From: Planctomycetaceae bacterium
GTDB lineage: Bacteria > Planctomycetota > Phycisphaerae > Tepidisphaerales > Tepidisphaeraceae
Assembly (NCBI GenBank): GCA_027487775.1
Contig: JAIYCY010000013.1
Span: forward strand, 62,001-126,000
Direction: 5' to 3'
Length of the DNA stretch: 64,000 nucleotides
The first letter of the stretch is position 1, and every line of letters starts with the position of its first letter. A model generated the notes under the pieces. That model saw only the letters and a list, made by a program, of their open reading frames with translations. It did not search any database and was not told the origin of the DNA. Below are positions 56,387-64,000 of this stretch, piece after piece. Position numbers and translations under genes: made by a program.

Positions 56387-56826
56387 ACCTGACCTCCGAG
56401 GACGTATTCGCGGGCTTCGTTTGCGCTGGGAGCGATGGTGATGACGCGACCGACCTGCAGCATGTCGAGGAGTTGTCGCACGTTGGGCGGCACATCATGG
56501 ACGGCCAATCGTCCACTGGCTTCGCGGAAGGCTTTGTTGGTTGCGATGAGCCATCCGATGGCGCTGGAGTCGATGTAGCTTGTGCGGGCGAAATCGATCA
56601 TGACGCGCATGGACGCCCAGTTGGGCCCGAGGATGCGTTCGAGCGGATTGCGTCCGTTGGGATCAAAGCTCGCGGCGGTGATCGAGCCGCTGGATGCGAG
56701 CTTGACCAAGCCTTCCTTCTCGATGGACACCAGCGATATGTTCAAGGTCTCCTCCGGTTGGCCCGTACCACTTGGACTCATCGTCGGAGTATCAGCCTTC
56801 TTCTTTGCTTCGGCAACCATGGACAT
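56383..56826 (-). CDS. STAS-domain protein (anti-sigma-factor-antagonist-like)
   Basis: A 147-residue protein. After about 40 disordered N-terminal residues (Lys, Thr, Pro and Glu rich), the STAS domain starts at ETLNISLVSIEKEG, has the active loop DFARTSYIDSSAIGWLIATN, in which a Ser of the type phosphorylated by anti-sigma kinases is present, and ends with VGRVITIAPSANEAREYVLGG. In partner-switching systems such proteins bind kinase-type anti-sigma factors. The 4-base overlap with the GspE-like ATPase gene indicates co-translation, and suggests a role for the switch in that machine. GAGAGG precedes ATG 56826. Confidence 0.85.
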   Translation of the reverse strand: MSMVAEAKKKADTPTMSPSGTGQPEETLNISLVSIEKEGLVKLASSGSITAASFDPNGRNPLERILGPNWASMRVMIDFARTSYIDSSAIGWLIATNKAFREASGRLAVHDVPPNVRQLLDMLQVGRVITIAPSANEAREYVLGGQV

Positions 56827-56915
56827 CAGACACCTCTCCCGGGACAGTGGCCCGGCGTAAATCGATTCTTGCAACGTCTGAAGTGTGGATCGACCAATTT
56901 CAAGACCGAGTTTGA

Positions 56916-57554
56916 TCAAACTGTCGAGGCGAGTTGTTCGAGCAGGCGCATGAGCCTTCCCATCTCGACTTCATCAAACGGCCGCGACGAAAAATCGACA
57001 ATCCAAAACCGTTCACTGCGCATGACCGATAAATCTGCGGGTATCAGTGCAGCGTAGCGATCGATCATGAATCTGATGTGAGGAATCGAGGTTCCGAGTC
57101 CGATGAAGCGAACGCCCGCCCCCTGACCGGGCATGGGGACGAGCGGCATGAGGTCGACGATCGATCGATCGACAGCGGTGCTGCGCAGTGCGGTCGTCGC
57201 GCCGGGCGACTCCGTGCGAAGCATCATCGCATGCCAGACGAGCCTTGAACCGGAGGTGGCGAGAGATTGTCCCGATGAGCGCGGCGCATCACTGGCGATC
57301 TGTAAGACTGTCCAGCGGCCGTCGCGCGAAGCAAATCCTCCGAGTGACACGGCCCCCACCGCTTCGATCGATGCAAGCGCTTCCGGAAGCCCCGCAGACG
57401 GTTCGATGCGTCGCCAGCCCTGACCCCTGGCCCAGTCGCAGAGGACAGTCGATCGCCTTCGATTGGTCTCACGTCGAACGAGATAAACGAAAACCCCTGC
57501 CGACGCGATGAGCATCAGCCCGAGCGAGATCCAAACCGAGGCGGTTCCGCGCAT
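56916..57554 (-). CDS. hypothetical membrane-anchored protein, 212 residues
   Basis: It starts with one membrane segment (VWISLGLMLIASAGVFVYLV, residues 7-26) and a soluble domain of about 180 residues. The domain contains WARGQGWRRIEPSAGLPEA and FIGLGTSIPHIRFMIDRYA; no family is recognised. The final part reads RSERFWIVDFSSRPFDEVEMGRL, which resembles the C-terminus of some uncharacterised planctomycete proteins. It is 90 bases upstream of the STAS gene on the same strand. Function unknown. Confidence 0.68.
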   Translation of the reverse strand: MRGTASVWISLGLMLIASAGVFVYLVRRETNRRRSTVLCDWARGQGWRRIEPSAGLPEALASIEAVGAVSLGGFASRDGRWTVLQIASDAPRSSGQSLATSGSRLVWHAMMLRTESPGATTALRSTAVDRSIVDLMPLVPMPGQGAGVRFIGLGTSIPHIRFMIDRYAALIPADLSVMRSERFWIVDFSSRPFDEVEMGRLMRLLEQLASTV

Positions 57555-57620
57555 AGTTTATTCTACACGACACATCCGCTTCCTTGATGCTGTCGTGATT
57601 TCGCAAGCGCGAGCCAATGG

Positions 57621-57652
57621 AAAACGCCGCCACCCGGAGGCTGCGGCGTTTT
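57621..57652. terminator. bidirectional hairpin terminator
   Basis: AAAACGCCGC (57621-57630) pairs perfectly with GCGGCGTTTT (57643-57652) around a 12-base loop. Flanking A/T runs on both sides allow it to act on both strands. It lies 32 bases downstream of the stop of the next minus-strand gene. Confidence 0.85.
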
Positions 57653-57684
57653 ACACATTCTTACCGACCCAAGGCTCATTGGCC

Positions 57685-58263
57685 TTACGGCTTGTACGGG
57701 AGCGACGAGTGATGGACGGCGAGTCGGAGTTTTCCGTCCTTGCCCTTCACGAAGACCCAAGTCTTGTCGACCATGACTTCGGTTCCGTCGGCGGCGGTCA
57801 GGAAGAGGTTGCCCTGAGTCATGGCGACATCGCCTTGGAGGACGTTCTTTTTGGCTTCGTAACGGGCGGTCTTCCACGGTTTGAGCGCAAAGCCCTTATC
57901 GCTGGTGAAGTTGGTATCTCCGCCGACGAAGTAAGCCTTGGCGCCTGCTCGGGTGTTGCGGAAGGTTTGTTCGCCGGTGGTGAGGGTCGGCTTGAAGAGC
58001 ACGCCGGTCGACTCGTATCCATAGAGTTCGTTGAGCACTCGATCGGCTTCCCGTGCCGGATCGCTGGCAGCGCCGATGGCGACCAGGCCCGCGCACCAGG
58101 CGCTCGTCGCCTTCTCAAGCTCGGCGGTGGTCACGACGGCGGCGCTTCGCAGCTCTGCCGAGGCTGCGGGCTTGGCGGGCTTTGAGGAGACCTTGGATTC
58201 GCAACCGATGCTCGCGATCGACAGGCCCAGAACGGCGGTCAGACTCAGAAAAGAACGCAACAT
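57685..58263 (-). CDS. lipoprotein of the SnoaL/CaMKII-association-domain-like family
   Basis: A 192-residue lipoprotein with the lipobox SIASIGC (Cys about residue 21) and an Ala/Lys-rich spacer. The mature domain has GYESTGVLFKPTLTT, AKAYFVGGDTNF, DKGFALKPWKTARYE, MTQGNLFLTAADG and the ending RLAVHHSSLPYKP. I recognise this pattern from bacterial proteins often wrongly labelled phosphoribosyl-AMP cyclohydrolase, whose fold is SnoaL/NTF2-like. They are exported and of unknown substrate. A strong terminator (57621-57652) follows. Confidence 0.78.
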   Translation of the reverse strand: MLRSFLSLTAVLGLSIASIGCESKVSSKPAKPAASAELRSAAVVTTAELEKATSAWCAGLVAIGAASDPAREADRVLNELYGYESTGVLFKPTLTTGEQTFRNTRAGAKAYFVGGDTNFTSDKGFALKPWKTARYEAKKNVLQGDVAMTQGNLFLTAADGTEVMVDKTWVFVKGKDGKLRLAVHHSSLPYKP

Positions 58264-58608
58264 GATGAAGACTCCCTGATGTAACCTGACTCAGCAGCAT
58301 CGCGACTCAGCGGAACGCCCGATGAGATCGACCACGACGCGTCTACTCCGCAAGCCTCGGCAAACGCTTCCTGCCTCGCCGTCCGATCACATCGTTAGGC
58401 TCGCGGGCTTTGAGGTTAGGAGTCACGAAAGCGATTCGTCCAGTCGGAGGTAGATACGTCGGTCTGATCGGCGACGGGTGCGGGTGGATCAGGTCAACCG
58501 TTGCTTGCGATTTCGATCGGAGAATTCGCGTCCTCCAGAGCGATCGCGACGCCAACAGCGGGCGGATTAGAATCGAGTGCGAGGATTCTACTGACGCGTG
58601 CAAAGACT
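58264..58608. other. noncoding stretch between a lipoprotein gene and a phosphoesterase gene
   Basis: About 345 bases with no gene that I can support. A GTAACC-N16-CGAC sequence at 58281-58306 resembles the ECF promoter pattern of the sigma gene but departs from it in the last position and has no gene downstream on the plus strand. No tRNA cloverleaf was found. Confidence 0.5.
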
Positions 58609-59466
58609 CTAGTTGTGTCGCTGCCAGCCTGAGTTGGATCGCCTGAAAGTCTCGCGTGAGGCGGGTTCGAATCGATCGGTTTGGAATTGGTGGCCGATCA
58701 CATGCATTTCGACATCGGCGTGGTTTGTGTCGACGTCGAGTACGACAAAGCCGGGAGGCTGGTCGCGCAGGCGTGTGCTGAGCGTGCCGGCCATGACACA
58801 GATCATTGCATGGTTCATCGCACGGTTCATCTTATCGTGCGGATTTTGCAGAGGGTCGGGTGACAGTCCGACTTCATATCGGTGCAGGTGTCCGAAGAGC
58901 ACGAGATCGACGCGTGAATCGGCATACGCGGCAAGCGTTCGCCGCGCGCCGACGAGTGGTGTTGCCCAGGTTCCGTAGTCGGTCGAGCGCAGGACGAGGG
59001 GATGATGCTGGACGACGATCCGAAGCACGGCATTTGAGTCGTCGAAGGCGCGTTTGACTGTGCGGCGTTGTGCAGCGGAGATCGCGCCTTCGGTGAGGAA
59101 TCGTGGGGCCGGGACGATCGGGCGCGGCGTGGCGATGCCGACGATGCGGACGTTTTGGACATCTTTGATGATCGGCAGGCACGCGTGGGTGTATCGATGG
59201 AAGCGTGCGAGGGGAGAAATGAATCGTTCAATGGGAGAGTCGAGCGGTACGTCGTGATTGCCGGGGACGATGACACACTCGGGAACTTCGAGTGAGTGAA
59301 GCCAGTTGATGGCGGCCTCGAATTGGGTTCGGCGGGCGCGTTGGGTGAGGTCTCCGCTGGCGATGATGAGCTCTGGGTTGATTTTGCGGATCGCTTCGCG
59401 TGCGGCACTCATGACGCGCGGATCGTTACGTCCGAAGTGGATGTCGGAGACGTGAACGATCTTCAC
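58609..59466 (-). CDS. calcineurin-like metallophosphoesterase
   Basis: A 285-residue enzyme with the full set of metal ligands: DIHFGR (D-x-H), SGDLTQRA (G-D), VPGNHDVP (G-N-H-D), QHHPL and GHLHR. This is the class III cyclic nucleotide phosphodiesterase/metallophosphoesterase layout. No signal peptide is present, so it is probably cytoplasmic. Candidate substrates include cyclic nucleotides and UDP-diacylglucosamine, but the latter (LpxH) is not supported by its neighbours. The start ATG 59466 overlaps the stop of the upstream gene by 4 bases. Confidence 0.88.
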   Translation of the reverse strand: MKIVHVSDIHFGRNDPRVMSAAREAIRKINPELIIASGDLTQRARRTQFEAAINWLHSLEVPECVIVPGNHDVPLDSPIERFISPLARFHRYTHACLPIIKDVQNVRIVGIATPRPIVPAPRFLTEGAISAAQRRTVKRAFDDSNAVLRIVVQHHPLVLRSTDYGTWATPLVGARRTLAAYADSRVDLVLFGHLHRYEVGLSPDPLQNPHDKMNRAMNHAMICVMAGTLSTRLRDQPPGFVVLDVDTNHADVEMHVIGHQFQTDRFEPASRETFRRSNSGWQRHN

Positions 59467-60074
59467 CGCCCCCCCCGGACGTCGTCGATCGGATGTGCAC
59501 CGAGCGGCGTCCGCCCTGCCGCCTCTCGACTTGATTGTTCATGATTGGCCGATGCCCGACTGGATGGGTGCGATGGTGTGGACGCCGGGGCGATCGATGT
59601 TGAGTTGGCGGGACGCCTGCGACGTGTGGAGGACGATTTTCGGCGGAGTCTGGTGAGATCGGTGGGCTCGGAGGGCATGCGATCGACAGCGTAGGCTTCG
59701 CGTTCGAAGGGGTTATCGAAGTAGGCAGTCCGACCGCGCATGATGCACCAGACGGAAGCGGCGGCGTAGGCGGGGAGAAAGAGTGGTCCCCATCGCTCGG
59801 CCTGTCGGACGTGGACGCGTTCGTGGGCGCGAGTACGGCGAAGTTGCTGTCGGTCGACACCGAGTACGACGTGCCCGAGCGTCATGGCAGCAGCGCCGCC
59901 CTGGAGCAAGGTGCACCGACGCAGGAAGAACGAGACGAGTCCACCTTCGGCTTCGAGCACGCCCGTCTTCCATCGGACACGTCCGCCGCTCATGAGTCCG
60001 AGCGAGACGAAGATCAGTCCGACGCACGTTGTCGGCAGCGCCCACAGATAAGCCAGCACTCGACGGACTCGCAT
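59463..60074 (-). CDS. hypothetical protein with two hydrophobic segments and an HExxH motif
   Basis: About 203 residues from ATG 60074 (MRVRRVLAYLW). Two hydrophobic stretches near the start (LAYLWALPTTCVGLIFVSLGLMSGG) and a second near residue 110 (GPLFLPAYAAASVWCIM) suggest membrane association. Between them, RTRAHERVHVRQAERWG contains HERVH, the zincin HExxH pattern, and a C-terminal Ser/Arg/Pro-rich tail of about 70 residues is probably disordered. The motif could be a coincidence: no downstream third ligand is evident. The gene overlaps the phosphoesterase gene by 4 bases. Longer readings go to 60191. Confidence 0.6.
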   Translation of the reverse strand: MRVRRVLAYLWALPTTCVGLIFVSLGLMSGGRVRWKTGVLEAEGGLVSFFLRRCTLLQGGAAAMTLGHVVLGVDRQQLRRTRAHERVHVRQAERWGPLFLPAYAAASVWCIMRGRTAYFDNPFEREAYAVDRMPSEPTDLTRLRRKSSSTRRRRPANSTSIAPASTPSHPSSRASANHEQSSREAAGRTPLGAHPIDDVRGGR

Positions 60075-60111
60075 GGCAGAGGCCGATAACGATACACGAA
60101 TCTGGACAAGA

Positions 60112-60160
60112 CAACACCCCGTTTCGATCTCCCGGTGAGGGTGAAAGAAACGGGGTGTTG
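60112..60160 (-). terminator. hairpin downstream of the M16 peptidase gene
   Basis: CAACACCCCGTTTC (60112-60125) pairs perfectly with GAAACGGGGTGTTG (60147-60160), loop of 21 bases. It lies 46 bases past the peptidase stop codon. No long T-run follows on the minus strand, so termination efficiency is unclear. Confidence 0.6.
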
Positions 60161-60206
60161 CCGGTTGCGTTGGATCGAACCTCAAGCACACACGTCAGAA
60201 TCGGGT

Positions 60207-63080
60207 TTATGGCTGGGGCATTTGCGCGGCAAGGGGCATTTGTACGCGGACGACTTCGCCGAAAGCTGCGAGTTGATCTGCGGTCTCGGGAGGAGCGACA
60301 ACGACGATGGTCATGCGGTCGGGGGTGACATATCTTTCCATGACTTCGCGCACCTGACTGGCTTCGACCTGTGCGATAAGCGAGGCGTAGTTGTCGTAGT
60401 AGTCGATCGGGTAATCGTTGAGGATCGTGTCCAAACGACGGCCGGCTTGTTGCTGGACGGTCTGGGTTTCGAGCACCATCATGCCGGCGACGCGGCGTTT
60501 GGCGATGGAAAGCTCTTCGCTGGTCACGGGATCGCGTCGCATGGTTTCGAGGACTTCGAACGCACTTTCGACGGCTTCCTTCACTGATTCGGGTTTGGTG
60601 TCGATGTTGAGTTCAAAGGCGCCGCCCTTGCGAGCGGGTCGGAAGTAGCCGTAGCTGCCATAGGTCAGGCCCTTCTCGGCGCGGAGGACGCGGTTGAGGC
60701 GCGAGTCGATCCCGCTGGAGAGAATCTGTCCGGCGACGCTGCCTGCGAATCGGTCTTCGTTCGCCAGGTCGTAGGCGAGGACACCCATGCGAATGGCGGC
60801 CTGCTGTCCCCTGGGATTTTCGACGAGGATGATACGTCGGTTGGAAGGCGTTTCCGGGAGTCGATAATCGACGACCGGCCGCGCGGTGGTTTCCCATCCG
60901 TCGAGGATTTTTTCGGCAAGTTGGTTGGCGCGTTCCTGGGTGATGGCTCCGCTGAAGATGAGGATCGCGTCCTTGGGTGAATAGATCGACTGGTAATATC
61001 CGCGAACATCGTTGGGCGTGATGGTTTGGATGGAGGCGAGCGAGGTGGAGTTGGCGTAGGGGTGTGGGCCGTAGACGATTTCATCGAGCTTTCGATCTGC
61101 GACGCTGCCGGGATTGGAGAGTTCCTGCATGAGGCCTGCCATCGCTTGCTGGCGGAGACGCATGAATTCGTTCTCTGGGAAATCGGGAGATCGGAGGATG
61201 GTGATGAAACGATCGACGGCGTGATCGAGTTGTTCGGTGATGGCAAAGGCGCTGGCGCGGGTGATGTCGCCGTCATCTGAGACGCCGATGCTGATGCCGC
61301 GACCTTCGAGATCGTCGGCGATCTGTTGGGCGGTCATGCCACCTGCACCGCGTGAGAGGAGCTGCGCGACCATCGATGCGAGTCCGGTTTTTTCCGGCGG
61401 AATCGAATGGCCTCCGCCGCGCATGACCAGTGACATGCTGACGACCGGAAGTCGATCGTCACTCAGTGTGATGACCTGAACGCCTCGGACATCAGAGACG
61501 ACGCCCTTGTTGAACGGTCGGCTGATGACCTCATCGGACATCGGCGGAGCTTTGGGGTAGGTGTCGGGGAAGACGTTGTTGCGCTGGCTGACGACGGTTG
61601 TTTCGGTGGATGAGGCTGGGGGAGATTCGAGGAAGGCGACCGGCTTGGCGCGCGATTCGTCAGCGGGGACGGAAGATTGCGCCGGTGCCGCGGGAGTACC
61701 CGGCGCGGCTTCGGGAGGATTGCCGGGTCGATATTGCACGACGGTGCGGGTGCTCGTTTTCAGGTAGCGCTCGGCGACCTTTTGAATGTCGGCGGGGGTG
61801 AGTCGTTCGAGGCGTTCGAAGACTTGGTTGGCACGCGTGGCGTCTCCGCCGAAGACTTCTTCTTCGCCGAGCACGCTGGCGACGCTTTCAGCGGTTTGTC
61901 GTTGTTGGATGAGTTGGACCTTCAGGAGCGTGCGGGCTTTGTTGAGTTCTTCCGGGGTGACGCCTTCCTTGATGACGCGATCGATCTCGGCGGTGAAGCG
62001 GGCGAGTGCTTCGTCGGGGTCTTTGCCTGGAAGCATGGCGATGCTTCCGACGACGAGCGAGGGATCCTGAAGCTGGTAGTTGCCCATGGACGCGCCGGCT
62101 GCGATCGGTGCGTCTCCGCCGACGAGTGACATGTAGAGTCGGCTGGATCGACCAGAGCCGAGGATGCTGGTGAGTACTTCGAGTGCGAGGTGATCGTCAT
62201 GTCGATAGTCGGGGCTCTTGTAGGCGAGCGAGATGCGAGTGACTGGAACCTGAGGTCGATAGACGATTTTGGTGCGTTCTTCGGTCTGTTCGGGTTCGGG
62301 GCGTGTGGAGCGTTCGATCGCCGGGCCTGCGGGGATCCAGCCGTAGTAGTCGCGGACCCAGGTGCGGGCGGCTTCGACGTCGAATTGACCTGCGATGATC
62401 AGGCATGCGTTGTTGGGGACGTAGAATGTGTCGTGGAAATCCTGCAGTTCCTGCGGCTGGCTCTGGGCAAGTTGATCCATGTCGCCGATCGGCATCCAGC
62501 GATAGTTGTGGGTGGTGAATGCCAGCGCGAAGAGGTCCTGGAACATGGTGCCGTAGGGCTGATTCGCGTAGCGGAGTCGCCATTCTTCCTTGACGACTTC
62601 GCGTTCGGTTTCGAGCACGGGCTTGGAGACCTTGAAGCTTGCGAGGCGGTCGGCCTCTAGCCAGAGGGCCATTTCGAGGTGGTTGGTGGGTACGGTGTTG
62701 ATGTAGGTGGTCTGATCGAAGCTGGTGAAAGCGTTGCTGATTCCGCCGACGCTGTTGATGAGCTTCATGTGCTGCTCGCTGGCGACGTGTTGAGAACCGC
62801 GGAACATCATGTGTTCGAACATGTGAGCAAAGCCCTGTCGATCGGGGCGTTCGTCGCGAGCGCCGACGTGATAGAGGACGCGGACGTGCACGACGGGTGC
62901 GTTTTCCATCGGCGCGTAGATCACACGCAGGCCGTTGGGCAGTGTTTCGCGTTGGAACTCGATGGGCTGCACCGACGCTTGTGCCGAGGCAGCCGAGATC
63001 TGGAGCGAGGATGTACCCGGCAACCCGATCATCATCACACCCGCGACGCACACAGTGACGGCACACGAGAAGATCCGCAT
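60207..63080 (-). CDS. M16 (insulinase/pitrilysin) family zinc peptidase
   Basis: A 957-residue exported protein with two M16 halves. The N-terminal signal peptide ends near ASAQAS. The active half has the inverted zinc motif HMFEHMMFRGS (HxxEH) near residue 90, with the third ligand glutamate further on in a TEREVVKEEWRLR-type helix. The second half (about residues 500-957) begins DEVISRPFNKGVVSDVRG, is homologous, and lacks the zinc motif, as is usual for the inactive half. A Pro/Ala-rich linker with PPEAAPGTPAAP joins them. GGAG lies 7 bases before ATG 63080. It probably degrades peptides outside the cytoplasm. Confidence 0.93.
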   Translation of the reverse strand: MRIFSCAVTVCVAGVMMIGLPGTSSLQISAASAQASVQPIEFQRETLPNGLRVIYAPMENAPVVHVRVLYHVGARDERPDRQGFAHMFEHMMFRGSQHVASEQHMKLINSVGGISNAFTSFDQTTYINTVPTNHLEMALWLEADRLASFKVSKPVLETEREVVKEEWRLRYANQPYGTMFQDLFALAFTTHNYRWMPIGDMDQLAQSQPQELQDFHDTFYVPNNACLIIAGQFDVEAARTWVRDYYGWIPAGPAIERSTRPEPEQTEERTKIVYRPQVPVTRISLAYKSPDYRHDDHLALEVLTSILGSGRSSRLYMSLVGGDAPIAAGASMGNYQLQDPSLVVGSIAMLPGKDPDEALARFTAEIDRVIKEGVTPEELNKARTLLKVQLIQQRQTAESVASVLGEEEVFGGDATRANQVFERLERLTPADIQKVAERYLKTSTRTVVQYRPGNPPEAAPGTPAAPAQSSVPADESRAKPVAFLESPPASSTETTVVSQRNNVFPDTYPKAPPMSDEVISRPFNKGVVSDVRGVQVITLSDDRLPVVSMSLVMRGGGHSIPPEKTGLASMVAQLLSRGAGGMTAQQIADDLEGRGISIGVSDDGDITRASAFAITEQLDHAVDRFITILRSPDFPENEFMRLRQQAMAGLMQELSNPGSVADRKLDEIVYGPHPYANSTSLASIQTITPNDVRGYYQSIYSPKDAILIFSGAITQERANQLAEKILDGWETTARPVVDYRLPETPSNRRIILVENPRGQQAAIRMGVLAYDLANEDRFAGSVAGQILSSGIDSRLNRVLRAEKGLTYGSYGYFRPARKGGAFELNIDTKPESVKEAVESAFEVLETMRRDPVTSEELSIAKRRVAGMMVLETQTVQQQAGRRLDTILNDYPIDYYDNYASLIAQVEASQVREVMERYVTPDRMTIVVVAPPETADQLAAFGEVVRVQMPLAAQMPQP

Positions 63081-63251
63081 ACGAAAGCTCCGAAAAGGAT
63101 TGTCAAATCGAGAAATCTACGACGATCGACTGCGCGGGTCGATGGGCCGCGCGAGTGTGACAGTATATCCGACGAGAACGCGTTGGGCACTCAACGAGGA
63201 TGCCACAGCGAATCATTCTTTGGCAGTGGATCGCACGCCATCAAAGGGAAA

Positions 63252-63290
63252 CCGCCCCGCAGACGGCCTTGTGGGCTGGCTGCGGGGCGG
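63252..63290 (-). terminator. hairpin terminator after the Arg/Gly-rich protein gene
   Basis: CCGCCCCGCAG (63252-63262) pairs perfectly with CTGCGGGGCGG (63280-63290), loop of 17 bases. On the minus strand tttcccttt follows the stem. It lies about 50 bases downstream of that gene's stop codon. Confidence 0.75.
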
Positions 63291-63338
63291 GAATCAGTTG
63301 GGGTGGAACTGAATTGAGAGTTGGGTGAGATTTTGGGT

Positions 63339-64000
63339 TTATCGATCGTCGTCGTAATCGTCGTCGTTGATCACGTCGAGATCGGTTGGCGTGAGGGGCG
63401 CGAGGTATTTGGAGATGTCCTCGGCGGGTGCTTCTTTGTCGAGTTGGTGCTTGTCCGATGACCCGGGTTTGGGTCCGCCGGGCAGAGGCGTGACGCTGCG
63501 TGAATCACGCGGGGCGGCCGGTGGTGTGCGGCTGGGTCCGGGTCGTGATCTGGCGGGGCCTTGGGCTGGTGAGGCGTTGGGGCCTCGTTGCGGTTGACCT
63601 CGACCCTGGGGTGCGTTGCCGCGTTGTTGTCCGCGCGGGTTGGGGCCGCGTTGATTTTGTCCGCGAGCGGGTCCGCGTTGTCCCTGGCTTGGTCCGGCGG
63701 GTTGGGCATCGATACGATTGCCGATGGAATCTTCATCGTCATCGAATTCGTCGAGTTTACCTTCGCGTTTGAGTTCATCGCGTAGGAGTTCTGCGAGTGA
63801 GGGCGTGCCTTTGGCGGCCTGTTCTTGTTCGAAGGCGCGTTGGTGCTTCATGGCATCGCCGTCACGTTTACCGCCACGTCCGCGTCGACTTCGTCGCCCG
63901 CGTGCGCCTTTTTCTGCGTCGAATCCGCGGCTGGTGATGGAGTGATCGACGTGAGGCGGTTGGATTTCATCTTCGGGGACATCGAGTCCGTCATCGACGG
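63339..64000 (-). CDS. Arg/Gly-rich low-complexity protein, C-terminal part (partial)
   Basis: The gene enters from beyond the right edge; about 220 residues are visible, with the frame open to the window end. An Arg/Gly-rich basic segment (KGARGRRSRRGRGGKRDGD) is followed by a helical block (LAELLRDELKREGKLDEFDDDED), then a long disordered stretch of Pro, Gln, Arg and Gly with GQRGPARGQNQRGPNPRGQQ, and an acidic end (DDDYDDDR). RG-rich tails like this occur on bacterial RNA helicases, pseudouridine synthases and ribonucleases, so an RNA-binding protein is likely, but the catalytic part is not in view. ATG 63851 is internal, not the start. Confidence 0.75.
   Translation of the reverse strand, partial: VDDGLDVPEDEIQPPHVDHSITSRGFDAEKGARGRRSRRGRGGKRDGDAMKHQRAFEQEQAAKGTPSLAELLRDELKREGKLDEFDDDEDSIGNRIDAQPAGPSQGQRGPARGQNQRGPNPRGQQRGNAPQGRGQPQRGPNASPAQGPARSRPGPSRTPPAAPRDSRSVTPLPGGPKPGSSDKHQLDKEAPAEDISKYLAPLTPTDLDVINDDDYDDDR

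Noticed and set aside
58281..58306. GTAACC-N16-CGAC resembling the ECF promoter motif
   Set aside because: The -10 element differs (CGAC) and there is no gene downstream on that strand.
58660..58680. GTTCGAATC-type stretch reminiscent of a tRNA T-loop
   Set aside because: It lies inside the metallophosphoesterase coding region and no other tRNA arms can be found around it.

Overview
The window reads as a stretch of a planctomycete chromosome, probably Phycisphaerae-like. This is an inference from a GC content around 60%, a Gram-negative lipid A/LPS gene set that includes an lpxC-fabZ fusion, an ECF sigma factor paired with an NrsF-type anti-sigma, many lineage-restricted lipoproteins, and several genes without clear Shine-Dalgarno sites. 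I see no rRNA, tRNA, CRISPR array, prophage or complete insertion sequence. It is mostly housekeeping and cell-envelope DNA, with a few accessory genes.

Layout. 1-3.8 kb: the end of leuC, a coupled FRG-domain gene pair, an ALG6/8-like glycosyltransferase and a SpoIIE-type phosphatase. 3.8-11 kb: a MacB/LolD-type ATPase, a stand-alone LigD N-terminal-domain protein, transketolase, and a membrane-fusion protein/TolC-like outer-membrane pair. 11-17 kb: an inositol-phosphatase-like protein, an SGNH hydrolase, an alkaline-phosphatase-superfamily protein, and an amidohydrolase with an outer-membrane barrel protein. 17-24.7 kb: hicB-hicA, prfC, waaA (Kdo transferase), then an nrsF-sigma block divergent from a thioredoxin and a CcdA-like transporter. 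24.7-28.2 kb: gluQ, a lipoprotein, and an AT-richer HNH-like gene inside a repeat-rich noncoding stretch.

28.2-40 kb: lacZ-type GH2 beta-galactosidase, an ArnT-like glycosyltransferase, UDP-sugar dehydrogenase, lpxC-fabZ, lpxA, a small unknown gene, murQ and carbonic anhydrase. 40-48 kb: an SDR oxidoreductase, a double-module ABC-2 permease, a small zincin, two CDP-paratose-2-epimerase-like enzymes followed by a GT2 transferase, RarD and a lipoprotein. 48-53.2 kb: a three-gene ABC exporter-like operon. 53.2-64 kb: rpsU (only 55 codons), a LOG-family protein, a GspE/PilT-type ATPase with a STAS protein, small unknown envelope proteins, a metallophosphoesterase, an M16 peptidase, and the end of an Arg/Gly-rich protein.

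How the genes fit together. waaA, lpxC-fabZ, lpxA, ugd, the GT39 and GT2 proteins and the epimerases point to an outer membrane with lipid A, Kdo and sugar decoration. The sigma/NrsF pair is flanked by two divergent promoters of the form TGTAAC(C/T)-N16-CGAATG, which indicates autoregulation together with a periplasmic thiol-redox pair (thioredoxin and CcdA). Three genes carry 18-bp tandem repeats at or near their 3' ends: the membrane-fusion protein, hicB and a lipoprotein. In the hicB case the repeat unit contains the stop codon.
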